This document shows, in pieces, positions 22,506 through 34,399 of a stretch of DNA of 64,000 nt. The notes below the pieces were generated by a model that had not been told where the DNA came from, did no database searches, and worked only from the letters and a program-made list of their open reading frames with translations. Position numbers and translations under genes: made by a program. How positions within the stretch are numbered: position 1 is the first letter of the stretch; each line of letters starts with the position of its first letter. The stretch is from Rotaria socialis (lineage: Eukaryota > Rotifera > Eurotatoria > Philodinida > Philodinidae), in assembly GCA_905331475.1 (NCBI GenBank), contig CAJNYU010002951.1, positions 35,829-99,828 of the forward strand. The letters are read 5' to 3'.

Positions 22506-25148
22506 ATGTCATCGAACTATATGATATTTCGATATGTTTTTTCTATAATAAACATCTGTTTTTTTGTAAGTTTCAATTAGCTTTTCTTGTATTCTTTTTT
22601 TTGCAAAATTCTTTTTAAATAAGGCATTGGGATTAGCAATAGTTATATTTAGTTGGATGTTACATTTAAAATCATCTGATTATGGTCCTCTAATGGGAAA
22701 TGAGTGGTTTACTGCGCCTGTTGTATTAATTATATCAGGTATATATTTTCTTTATATTTGTTCAATTTTAATTGTTTTCAATTTTTAGCAAAATGTTCTA
22801 TGGTACTTGGTCTTATCGGATGTATTGGTGCTTGGTTTGAAAAAAAGCCGTTACTTTTTCTTGTAATTAAAATGATACATCGCCTTTTCGAAATAATTTT
22901 TTTTTATTAGTATATTATAGCAATGATTATAGTCTTTGCTGGGTTATTAATTGGTGTTGTATTGGTTATCGCTTTGAATGAACAAGTAAGCTCGAATTTT
23001 TTATTTTGTATTTTGACGGTTTTTTGTTGTTTTCTAGATGGTAATATCTGCTAGAAAGGATTTATTAGATAGTATACGACAAAAGCCACAAGAAGAAAAT
23101 AATTTTCGTAAAAAAATGGATGCAATTCAACGCAGAGTAAAAATTCAAAAATATGCTGAAATTTTTATTTAGTTTAACAAAACTTTTTTCAGCTTGATTG
23201 TTGTGGTCTTGATGAATACCGTGATTGGTTTAATCCTGATATTCAGTCTGGAGAGGCTTATGTTCCTGATTCATGTTGTATTGAAGAAAAATTTAATTGT
23301 GGAAAACAAATTAGCGTTAATGAAACTTATGGAATAATTAACACAGATGTAAATTTAAACGAAATAAGATTTTTGAATATTGAATGTTTTTATTACTCTA
23401 TTCATTATTATTTTAGGGTTGTTTTAATATGATTCAAGTCGAAATTAATCGAAATTTAATGATTGTTGGTATTCTCTCTTTTGTTCTTGTTTTTGTTGAA
23501 GTAAGTTTATTATTAGAAGGAAAAAAAATTAACGAGTGCGTTTAATTGCTTGAGAGAGCGAAATAAAATATTGATCATTAATGAACTCTGTTGATCAGAT
23601 ATCTAACATTGATGGGAGGAATGTTCATATTACTGATCGTTATCGGATGTCTCTGCTTAGTATAAGGTAAAATGAATGATCAGTCGAATGAACATGGTAA
23701 ATCTAATCGATTTATATTGACACCTCATCTGTCTATACATATATTTTGATAGGTTTTGTATTGTCATGCATGATTGTTGTGACAAGCATATTAAACAAAA
23801 GACAAGCAGATAAAATTGATTTAGCAATCCATTAACTGTCGACTGCTCTTTTGTTTAATGTGTAAGATACACATTACATAGTAATATAAAAATAATTGAA
23901 ACATCTCCCCGTCGTTTCGCTCGAAGGAACAGATTTTTTAAAGACAATGATAAAAGGTTAACTTTCAAAGTTTCCTTCTTTTTTCATACGAATTACGTAA
24001 GCAGCCATTATTATCAAATCAGAAAAATAGATAGCAAGCATTTAATAGATAAGGTTCAGTTTTCGTCTGCGAGAAGAAATCATAATGAACTTATACCATA
24101 CGTTTGTTTGTACTATCACTGGCATCGCGCTGTGCTGACAAGAACATGTGTTCGTGCTTAGAACTTTCTGTTTCAACAATGATCAATCATGGAGATTTTT
24201 TTCTTCTATCTAGCTCAGACAAAAAAAAACAAGAAGAAAATAGTTTCTAAATGAACCTGCAGTGCTATCTGTCATGTAAATAAACTGCACAGTTGTGCCC
24301 TATTCGAATTCTTTAGCTAGTAGAGATGACGTAAAATCGTCAACACTAAATGTAACAGAGTCAATTTAATTTTATTAGTTTGAATACAGTTTAAAATGTT
24401 CATTCGCCTGAATGCAATGCATCATCGCAGAACTCTGTTAAAGGAAAAAGAATGGCCGGTATTATGCTTACAGTTTCAATCGTTATGTCAACCGTATGAA
24501 GCTACAATGAATTCATTCGAAGGAATTGAAGCGGACATATTTCTTAATGTTGATCAGCATGCCCGCGACAAAGGACTGTACGCAAGAATGCGATAGCTAT
24601 TGTAATAATTGAACAAAGTGATAATACAAATTTGCATAGAGCATTAACGGTTAGGTTTTTCTGCTAAATCAGTTGAACATATGTACAGTGGTACTATAGT
24701 TAGTAGAGACACAAAAAAAACTCAAGATTGAAATAGATCACCGTTGTGTATATGGGTATGATGGAAAAAGAGAGAAAGAAAAAATATCGAAAACAAAATT
24801 GAGGGCTGAAAATGTGGATGTAACAGTAAGGGTGATGTTTTCGATATTTTCCCATCCATTCTGTATATGACTCCACTGCTGTATAATTAAGAGCGTTTAG
24901 TTTAGCCTAGAAGATGTCTATGAATAGTCTCATTCGCGACGAAGCCACACATAGTAAAGTCAGTAGAAACATACTCATTTTAAGGGTCATTTAAATTATT
25001 AATAAGACAATGCGTTTTTTATTATTTTTCTATTCTATTATTTTTATTAAACACAAAAATAATCATTGGTTTTTATTTCAAGGGTTTTTGTATTATTGCT
25101 GCTCTTGGTCTACTCTGTTATCTTCGTCAACGTGATAGTTACATATGA
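22506..25148 (+). CDS. Tetraspanin
   Basis: Eight exons (22506-22565, 22624-22738, 22789-22862, 22911-22985, 23038-23136, 23193-23348, 23417-23500, 25083-25148) give 242 residues, a normal tetraspanin length. TM1 spans exons 1-2, TM2 and TM3 follow, and the large extracellular loop carries the diagnostic Cys pattern: LDCCG, PDSCC and DGC. TM4 starts with NLMIVGILSFVLVFVE, ending in the family's Glu, and the final exon supplies GFCIIAALGLLCYLRQR in the correct phase. The short N-terminus before TM1 (MSSNYMIFRYVF) is typical. The family organises membrane protein complexes at the plasma membrane and endosomes. The odd point is a 1.6-kb last intron that contains other TM4-like segments. Identification is firm; the choice of last exon is less so. 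Confidence 0.88.
23590..23838 (+). pseudogene. Extra TM4-like tetraspanin segments inside the last intron
   Basis: Within the tetraspanin's last intron, YLTLMGGMFILLIVIGCLCLV (with one further base after the acceptor, so out of phase with the upstream donor) is followed by a stop. After a TTTGATAG acceptor, GFVLSCMIVVTSILNKRQ runs to a TAA at 23836-23838. Both resemble the end of a tetraspanin. They could be a decayed duplicate of the terminal exons or an alternative 3' end that needs an unusual junction. Confidence 0.4.
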
Positions 25149-25482
25149 AATATATCTGTTGTAATTAGTTAAGCTTATTTCGCTCAGATACACTTTGTTT
25201 ATTAAAATACGATCTCATAATTAATATGCCTAACAGCCAATGCGACATTGAATTTTTTGTGTTTTTTTTTCTTTCTCCTATTTGGTAGCGTTCTTCCTTT
25301 TGTTTTATTTTTATTTTTAGTGTCTGTTTAACAGTGTATCCATGATGTTTTGATCTCTTTTTTTTCTTTTTTTGGTTTTGAAATGAGTTTTGTATAATTG
25401 AATTTGAAGTAAAAATTTAGCTAAAAGGCAGCATAACAATAAATGCACTAATGTAATTTGCAGATGGTTTAAAAATTAAACA

Positions 25483-28400
25483 ATGGGAATAAAGCGTTTT
25501 ATCATTCTGATTGTTATCAGCCATATAGTGCTATTTTATTCAATATTTGATGTTTACTTTACATCACCAATTAATCATGGCATGCCTGTACATCGGTCAA
25601 CTCGATCGCCACATGCAAAACGTCTTGTAATTTTTGTTGCTGATGGTCTTCGAGCTGATAAATTGTTTCAACATATGAATAATACACCATATCTTCATTC
25701 TATTATTCAGAATAGAACAAGTTTGAGTGGTATTTCACATACACGTGTACCAACTGAATCTCGTCCGGGTCATGTAGCAATTATTTCTGGTTTCTATGAA
25801 GACGTGTCTGCTGTGACACGTGGATGGAAAGAAAATCCAGGTGAGAACTAATCATCTACTCTTAAATGTTACATAATATATTGAATAGTATGCCTTAATC
25901 TTTTTGTTCTTTTGAGTCAATATTCATGATTCAACAATAAGTAAAAAACGGAATAATATCCCAAAGAAATCATTCGAAGTAGAGCCTCTAGATTATGATG
26001 TTTAGTCGTCTCTGTGAGGTAATGATTGTTATATAGCATTTTTCATTCAATCTCAAAACTGATTGGAGAACAACATAGAATATTGGTGGTGATTCAAGAG
26101 AATATTGAAGTTTTCTATCTTTTTTTATTAGAATCATAGTTCGATTTATTATTCTATTGATAATATAATTTCACTTATATCATCAGTAATCTTATATAAG
26201 AGATGTTTGTCGTAACAATAGAAAATAAAAGTTTCTTACCTGGATATTATTCAAAATTAAAATATTTTGAGTTTCATTGTTGTCATAGTATATCTTTGAA
26301 ATGAACCCAATTTAAATGTTTTACTTGCGAATAAGAAAAATTCATATACTTTTTGTACATGTTCATTCTAAATGTTTTCAGACGGAACTCATATACATTT
26401 TAATCAACTTCATATTCAACCCTAATTCATCTATGAATCAAATTCAATTATCATAATAATTAAATTTGAGGGTATAAAATTCTTATCTACCGTGACACAG
26501 CTTGCATACACATATTAGCTGACTCCTTAAACAGCAAGATAAGACGATAGACTGGTGCTATTTCGTATGTCTTTTATATTAATGAATTGGTATATAGGGG
26601 TACTAGACTTTGAAATAACCGAATTAAGAAAAACAACTAGGGTTATAATATTTATCGAACCAGATTCAATTTGATAAATCGATAAAAATGAAAGATCATT
26701 GAGGCACAAGGATCTATTTATATTCTTTAGCCGATTTAATATCGCTTTCATTCAACTGATATTCATATGACTATTTCTAGTTGAATTCGATTCGGTATTT
26801 AATCGAAGTACATATACATTTGGTTTTGGTAGTCCTGATATTGTTCCAATGTTTAAACGTGGTCAATCTTATGAACATTTCTATATTGAATGTTATCATT
26901 CGAATAATGAAGAATTCGGCAATGATCGTGCACATGAATTAGACCTTTGGGTTGAAAGACAGTTCGAAAAATTCCTATTAAATAACACACTAACAGCCGA
27001 ATTAAATAAAGATAAAATAATTTTCTTTTTCCATTTACTTGGTATCGATACCAATGGCCATTCACATAAACCATGGTCAGATGTTTATATGAAGAATATT
27101 CATATTGTCGATGGCATTGTGCAAAGACTTGAGAATTTAATTGAAAACTATTATAAATATGACAGAAAAACTACTTATATATTTACATCGGATCATGGTA
27201 AGCATAGATAAAATCAATTTATTGAAAAAAGAAATTGTTCTTGTTCGACATAGGTATGACCGATTGGGGTTCACATGGTGCTGGTGATGACACAGAAACA
27301 TTAACACCAATAATTGCTTGGGGATCAGGTATTCCTTCATCACAACATGGCAATGTTCATATTGAACAAGCAGATATATGTCCCTTGATGTCTTATTTTC
27401 TCGGGCTTGATTATTCAACAAATTCAGTTGGCCGTTTACCAATTAATTATCTAGTGCCAGTCGATGAAGCTATTTTACAAGCTTACATTCAAAATGCTCG
27501 ACAGTTATTGGAACAAGTTCATAAACAACATGATATTTTAAAGAAACGTTTACTATTCGTTAAACCATTTGAATTGAACGAAGAAAAATTCTTTGAACGT
27601 ATGCAAACAGGCGAAGGCTATATGAATATGTATCAAATTCGAGATGATATTACAGGTAAAAATAGAGTCATGTTCGAGAATTTCAGGATCATAAAAATTC
27701 TTATTTATTTTTTTTTGGTTGTTCAATAGATTTTATGCGTCGAATTGCTTTAGCTAGTCATTATTATCATACATACCGACGATTTTTACTGAGTATACTG
27801 ATTATTATGGGTTTTTTTACATCGATTTCGACGATTTTATATCAATTAAATCCAATAAAACCACAACGATCATCAATAGCGTTGTTTTGTAAAATTCTAT
27901 CGATTTTAACTTTCATTCTGTTATTAGTTGAACAATCACCTTGGACACACTTGTTATATCCAGCACTTGTTTGCATACATACATGGCTTTCAGGGGATTT
28001 TGCTATTTATTGGATAAGACAAAATGTTTTTAATCAGATAAAATCTTTTCCATTTTGGTTGAACTCACTAATGGTTGGACTCTTTTTACAAGCATATATT
28101 TTACCATTCTTTTATCGTTGGACGATGTCAATAGGTGTTTTCCTACTATGTATTGATGCTAGTCGACGGTGGCAAGGGTAAATAATAATAATAGTAATAG
28201 AAAACTGATTAAGATAAGGGAAAATGTCTAATTTGAGCATAAAAAAGGGACGAAATCGGCGAAGTCATTTATGCAGGACATGTAAATAAAAGCTCAGCAA
28301 TGGAGCAATAGAGAGTTATCCTTTGAATAGGAAAGACTAAGTTATTTTAATTAGTAGCGCCACCATAAAATATTGTTAAGGTTTCGATATTGATATTTGC

Positions 28401-29893
28401 TTAAAATGTATAGTTTAAAGCGCGTTTCGTCTGATCATCTTCACACATTTCAATACTGTAAACCAGCCAAGTCGTATACATGTGTAAATGAATTCTATTG
28501 CATTATTTTTTCTTTCAAAAATTTTCCAGCAAACAATCTGACCGACATTCATGTGAAGTTCTTGAACTTTCAGGACTAAAAAATCGCATTTCACTACTTT
28601 TTGCGGAGAGATTTTCCTTCAAGTTGACTGTCGTTAATTCATATACGAGTATTAGTCTTTTGAAAATATTTGATTAGCACAGAAAATCACAATGCAAGCG
28701 TCATATTTTCAAAATTGAACATGAATCTAAAAATGTTTGAATAAATTGACTTTTCATCAGGGTTCGCGCCTGTTCTTTTTTTATTCGGAAGTTTTCAAAT
28801 AAAACAAATATTACCTTAACTAATAAGCCTGAATGAAGTAAATACGAAAAAAGCATGAACAGAAACAAATTTCTGAATTTCCTTCGAAAGATTTCATTGA
28901 AAACTAGTTTCAGCTTTATGGGGTTCTTTGAGTGATAGAGTTCTAGAAGATTTTTGTTTTATCTTTAGATCTTTACTTCATGATCGTCGTCGATTAGCCT
29001 ATGGAATTTTACTTTTAATTATTCTCATTTTTCCATTTCTACCAACAGTTGGTACAATAAAAACCACATTATCATGGTGTACTCTATTAACTGGTATGAT
29101 AACATTAACGTTGCATTATCTTTATTTCAAATTTGAATCTCATCAATTGTATATATATTCTATTCAACGTACTTGTTTAATAGTTGCTATGACGGATAAT
29201 TACTTTGTACATCATTTATCAATTCGTTCTCCATTAATTCATTTAGCGAGTTGGATTATTTTAATAATTTCATGTTTTCTGCCATTTTTATCATCATCAA
29301 AATATCGTTTAAAACGATTGATTATTATTCTAACATCAATTTTAACGATTTACATTCTTCTTTCAACACAATATGAATCATTGTTTGTTCTAATTCTTTG
29401 TTTATTAATGTTAACATGGATAATAACTTATGAAGAACAAAAAGAAAATATTCAATTATTTACATTTCAATCATTACTATTTATTCTTCTCGCTTTTTTT
29501 GGTACAGGTAATTTTGCATCAATAAATTCATTTGATCCATCGAATGTTTATTGCTTTCTGACAATATTCAATCCATTTTTAATGAGTTGTATTATTTTAA
29601 TTAAATGTATATTACCGATACTTATTGTTACTTGTGCAACAGCATATGTTATTAAAAATCCTGATATGATTAAATATTTTCGTTTATATACATTAATTAT
29701 CTGTGATTTATTAGCACTTGAACTTTTTTTCTTTATCAAAACTGAAGGTAGTTGGTTACAAATAGGTGAAAGTATAAGTCGTTATGTTATACTTATGGCA
29801 ATGATTGTTATTCTATCAGGATTTCATTTTCTTGCAAGTTTATTATTACAAAAAGAGTTCAAATGTACTCGTGTAAAACATATTCCAAAATAA
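25483..29893 (+). CDS. PIGN: PIGN, GPI ethanolamine phosphate transferase 1
   Basis: PIGN adds the ethanolamine phosphate side branch to the first mannose of GPI anchors in the ER membrane. Five exons (25483-25840, 26781-27197, 27254-27655, 27730-28177, 28969-29893) give 849 residues, slightly shorter than the roughly 930 of the human protein. A signal-anchor helix lies at residues 5-22. The alkaline-phosphatase-fold catalytic domain follows: metal-binding Asp near residue 54 in FVADGLRAD, catalytic Thr near 91 in [10 protein letters not shown], then [21 protein letters not shown] and [15 protein letters not shown]. The C-terminal half is multi-pass, with the hallmark [22 protein letters not shown] and [14 protein letters not shown]. 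The ATG lies about 330 bases after the tetraspanin stop on the same strand. Introns 1 and 4 (940 and 791 bases) are unusually long here. No lesion seen. Confidence 0.93.
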
Positions 29894-31307
29894 ACTGTGA
29901 TGGGTAGTTTCTTGTTTTGTTCTTTGTGATAGAAAAAATGAAATAAATAAATTTGATCGACTGTCTTTTTCTTTATTGTTGCTTAATGGGATTCTATGAA
30001 AATCACACACGTGAACTGCTTTTATAGTGACTGTAAATCTTTTCATCATTAAAATTTAATGTAATATTAAGTGAATTTTGGAAGAGCATATGAAATATGT
30101 TTCGTGAATCAAAGATAAATCATACTCGTGTTTTATCATGCTTCATTTAATCCGGCAGAGTGAGTACTATTAGGAACTTTTTAAACAATAATTAATGTAT
30201 TCGAACGAATATATTATTCTTTTCTATTTAAAACACTTTACTCCATGTGAAGACAAAGGTAGAGATTTTATTTCGGTAATGATCGTTTTTAAATAACTAA
30301 TAGGAAGTAGTAGAACAAAACAGTGTATTCTGGAATCGCATACTGTAAAACTATCAGTAGCAGGCTTCGCATTGAACCATGATTTTGCGTCTGTGAACTT
30401 AACTTGCGTGTCCATAAGAATGTCTGAAGTTGAGAGCATCAAATTTATTCGCATAAACTATAAATCTGGTGTATCGGACAAAATTACACTGTGAGTGATT
30501 TAGAATAAATTATTTCGGATAAGTATCTTATTGAGTTTTGGTTGAAGAAAATGCATTCTTAAATAACCTCTGATTAAAGATTCTACGATATTTCTTTAGT
30601 AGCATCAATCAGAACAGAACACATTCTTGTACTAGTACAAGAATTGTTTTGCAAAATGAAACAAACTTCAATGAAATTTAAGATGGCGACAGAGACTAAT
30701 AAGATATACAACAATCGACAAGAGTATTATCCATGTAAGTGTCTATGAATTCATATTTTACAAATATAAACTACTGGCTTTAATGGTTCGTAGTTCTATA
30801 ATTAATCAAAGTCTAGTCTAGTAAACATTATTTTGTTGAATCACACACTTCCTTATGCATGTCGTATATTCACTATTTTGATTAGGTTAAAGTAAATCAC
30901 TATTTTGACTACTTACGTATACAATGACATGCTAACTTCATGACACACATATGTATTAAATCTTGGATATAAATTTCGTTTAATTATATCTTTTCGTAAC
31001 ATTGAAACTATCTTCAATAGAATTCGATGATAAAAGATTCATTAAAAGTAATCGATTTTTATTAAATGACGCTAAAATTTTCAAAAATATTCTAATATAA
31101 TCATTAACAATGTTAAATAAAAATATGATTGAATGAAAAATTATTTATGATCCAAAGCCAAATTTTGAATTTATCTGTTCATAATATTTATATCATTTTA
31201 ATGGAAGAGAAAAGCGACCTATAAAACTCGAACTGATTCACTCAAAAGATAATCTCTTTCGTCGAGTACCTGTCTAATTCAAGTTCGAATATAAATGGAG
31301 AAAAGAA
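29894..31307. other. Intergenic spacer
   Basis: About 1.4 kb. An AATAAATAAAT tract near 29941 probably supplies the PIGN poly(A) signal. No other feature is recognised. Confidence 0.5.
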
Positions 31308-31359
31308 AAAGTTAAACTAAAACTAAATCTATTCCTAGATTTACTTTTAGTTTAACTTT
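31308..31359. repeat. Near-perfect 23-bp hairpin
   Basis: The arm AAAGTTAAACTAAAACTAAATCT (23 nt, shown as positions 31308-31330) pairs with 31337-31359 at 22 of 23 positions around a 6-base loop, ATTCCT. It is strong enough to extrude or to form a hairpin transcript. It may be the remnant of a small foldback element. Confidence 0.8.
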
Positions 31360-31506
31360 CCGATATATGCGATACATCGGCTGGCCAACGTCTCATATGG
31401 AGGTGTGGCATTAAAAAATTATGTCGATTTTTTTAAACAGAAAGCCATGTTTTTACTGTAATGTATCTATATATACGGATACATATATGCCACTGATCAT
31501 TTTTCA

Positions 31507-31770
31507 GGTGCGGCCAGTGGCGACTCAGCCCAGCCCTCAAGGATATCGCGAGCATTCAAAAATTGTGGGCGTGCAGGCAGCCTATAAAATTGTACTTCAG
31601 GTACAGTGTTGCCAGATCTTCCGAATTTTTGAGGATTTTCGACTTGGATATCTGGCAACACTGGTTGAAACGTTAAATTTCAAACAAGAATGCATATTAA
31701 TATATAAAGTACATTTTCTAAAAGCTCGCTAGGGGGCTGAGTTCACCCTGGCTCCGTCACTGGGTGTGGC
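31507..31770. mobile_element. hAT-like non-autonomous element, 248 bp, with 8-bp target duplication
   Basis: The element runs 31515-31762. Its ends are CAGTGGCGACTCAGCCC on the left and, inverted on the right, CAGTGACGGAGCCAGGGTGA; they share the CAGTGRCG core expected of hAT termini. It is flanked by GGTGCGGC (31507-31514) and GGTGTGGC (31763-31770), an 8-base duplication with one mismatch, the hAT target-duplication length. GC content is much higher than its surroundings. Inside, GTGTTGCCAGAT (31606-31617) and ATCTGGCAACAC (31650-31661) form an exact inverted pair, possibly a nested second element. No transposase. Confidence 0.7.
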
Positions 31771-31883
31771 AATTGCCACCAATTGCCTCGTGGTGGCCCG
31801 GCAATGATGAAACATATAAATACATATATACCCTTCACCCGCAATCACATTTGAAGTATCCCGGGTACCCCCCCCCTGCGCCC

Positions 31884-31884
31884 N
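31884..31884. other. Ambiguous base (N)
   Basis: A single N follows a run of nine C's (31868-31876) in a GC-rich patch, probably an unresolved homopolymer in the assembly. Confidence 0.95.
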
Positions 31885-31922
31885 ACCATGCAGTTGGATG
31901 TCTATTTATATTCGAATTCGAA

Positions 31923-32218
31923 CTACCCAGGTTGATCAAAACGGACTCGTTTACGGTCTGTTTGTCGACGGTAAACGATGTCAAAACGGTATCTTTACGG
32001 CAGTAAATAGGCCGTATTTGCCCGCAATACCTGGCGCAGTAATACGGCACCGTAAACGGGACTGAATTTTCATGGTTTACGGCTGTTTGTGCTCCGTACT
32101 CTCATGATAATACCGTCGGTATTACTGCGCCAGATATTACAGCGAAATTTCGCCCGTAAAATAGTCGTAAAGTAACCGTCAATGGCCGTATACGGACCGT
32201 ACTGTTCGACCTGGGTAG
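31923..32218. mobile_element. Foldback element with exact internal inverted repeat
   Basis: The ends CTACCCAGGTTGA (31923-31935) and TCGACCTGGGTAG (32206-32218) are inverted with one mismatch in 13. Further in, CTGGCGCAGTAATAC (32031-32045) and GTATTACTGCGCCAG (32119-32133) are perfect inverted repeats, extending to about 22 bases with two mismatches. Between and around are many TTTACGG/CCGTAAA units in both orientations. GC content stands out from the AT-rich surroundings. No target duplication is clear and no coding frame is plausible. A similar ACGG-rich texture occurs at 10800-10950. Confidence 0.7.
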
Positions 32219-32350
32219 GCATATCATGGGAATCCCATAGGATTTCGTCGGTTTTTTTTTGAAACACATATGGTATTCGGTATATTCACGGTCTGACTCT
32301 TGTCGGAATCCGATAGGATCCTACTGTCAGAATGATTCTCCTGGGTAAGT
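32219..32350. repeat. Interspersed repeat related to 9.29-9.38 kb
   Basis: The reverse complement of 32229-32288 matches 9320-9377 closely, and looser similarity reaches the GAGAATCATTC segment near 32345. It abuts the foldback element at 31923-32218 and may be part of the same, larger element. Confidence 0.6.
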
Positions 32351-32892
32351 TTGAATCTTATTTCTTCTTTTATATAAAAAGAAAAAAAAACTAAAATAAA
32401 ATAGGTTCATCAATTATGAATTATAAACAAAAGACATTTAAATTATCAACAATTTTATGCTACACTGTATGATATCGAATTACGAATATTTCCACGTCAG
32501 ATTCCATATTTGTACTAAAAAAAAGACTACTCTTGTAATTTGGCATTATTATAATTAATCAGCTTGTTATAGTTTAACAAATCTATATTCTTTACTTTAT
32601 CTTGTGAAAAAGACTGTAATAGAAAAGAGAAATGAGGAAAATACTCAAAACGGAGACGACAATTATAAAACAGTACAGAACAAGACACAGAGAAAAAATA
32701 AAGAAACCCTTAATATAATAAACTTCTTCAATTCATCTGTAATTCTGAGTTCGTAGTCTGTCTATTTTTATTCTTCGTTAGTCAACATAATATGACATAA
32801 TCGCATTTTTTTCTATCTCACATTAAAAAATATTCTTGTTTTTGTTTTTGTTATTGTTTCTTTTTACGGCTAATATTTAAATTTTCTACTAC

Positions 32893-34308
32893 ATGTTGCT
32901 TGCAATGAGTATATCTACGCCTTTACATAGTAATATGTCGTTATTTCAACAATTAAAACCCATACTACATATTGTGACCATCGGGATACTATCTATTATT
33001 GGTTTGGGCTGTTGGAACATTATTAAACAGTTTTATATTTTATGTATTTATACGGCATAACAATTTATATCAATCACCAACGAATATATTTATTTGTGGT
33101 TTAGTATTAGCAGATCTTATTGGATCTTTCTTTGCAATACTATTCCCAACTATTGCACCTTTAAACTGCAGATTAACATACAACCTTAGTTTAATAATAA
33201 GAAAAACTCCTTAACTTCTTTTATTTAAGATGGATTTTCGAGTATTTTGGTTGTGTAATAGAAGCTATTGTAACTTATTTTGGTGGTTGTTCAAATATGT
33301 ATATGTTATGTTTAAATTCTATTGACAGGTAATAGAAAATTGTTCATGATTTCAGTCAAAAATAAAATTATTATCAATTATATTTTTCAGATATTATGTT
33401 GTGACTAGATCATTTACAGCAAAAAAACCATAACAATTAAACAAGCATATCTAACAATTGGATGTGCTTATCTGGTATCTTTACTTTGTACACAAATACC
33501 AGTGAATGGGTGGTCTTCTTATGAGTGTGAGAATACTATTAATATTTTACTCATTTATTAAATACACTGAAATAAATTTTAGGGCGTTGGAGCATCTTGT
33601 AGTATTAAATGGGAAGGTCTATCATTGAGCATAACACGTTATAACATAGTTATTCTTATATTTGTATATCTGATACCGGTTACCATTATGATCACAATAA
33701 ATTTAAATTCTTATTTTGTAGTAAGTAAATTCTTCATGGCTAGGAAAAGAGCAAAATAAAATAATTTTTAGATTCTTAAACGTCGACGTCGTGCTAGTAT
33801 TAATTTAAATGCACCTCATACTCTACGTCAATATTTAATTGAACGTCGTATTACATTTACTGTTATTTTGATAATTGGTAATAAAAGTCAATTTGAAAAA
33901 TAAACAAAACTATCAATTATATATTTCATTTGATTTTTTTAAGCCGACTTTTTTATTGGTTGAACTACATATGCAGCAGCAGCGTTCGTTAGGGCTTTTG
34001 GAACCATACCATCATTGTTTGCTAAGACAAGTGGCATGTAGGTTTTTCATTTCTTAATCTAGAATATGTTTCTTACTTTATTATTTAGATGGAATCCTTT
34101 GATCTATGTAGCACACAATAGAAATATTCGGCATTATCTTCGATTCTGTACGAGTCCTCATTTAAGACGGGGTAATTTTTTCTTTTCATCGCATTATAAA
34201 ATAAATCTATAGACGTTTATAGACAGAACTTCTGATCCGACACGATTTTTAACATATCCATTGATTACATTTCAATTACCATTAGTATCAACACCAAATT
34301 CTCGTTGA
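32893..34308 (+). pseudogene. Opsin (rhodopsin-family GPCR) pseudogene
   Basis: Eight exon-like segments (about 32893-33171, 33230-33328, 33391-33529, 33583-33720, 33772-33877, 33944-34037, 34089-34171, 34223-34308) follow an opsin from TM1 to the tail. Hallmarks are GTLLNSF (TM1), LVLADLIGS (TM2), a TM3 ending NSIDRYYVVTRSF, GVGASCSI (loop 2 Cys), SLFAKTSGM with the retinal-binding Lys in TM7, and WNPLIY. It is broken in several places. The frame shifts in TM1 near 33000. The donor after 33171 reads AT instead of GT. There is a one-base frame loss at the A run near 33434. A TGA at 33961-33963 stands where the TM6 Trp belongs. Splice signals elsewhere are intact, so decay is fairly recent. 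The opsin subclass cannot be settled from these fragments. Confidence 0.82.
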
Positions 34309-34399
34309 AATTAGTTTTCATGAATAGTTATCTCTGTTTCTCTTTATATTTCGTAATAAAAATGACATGAACAAATACAATTGTCTGTGCTAGTCTTAT

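Noticed and set aside
31421-32050. Open frames across the GC-rich cluster, including one through the N
   Set aside because: They run through non-coding repeat elements with inverted ends and share no coding features.
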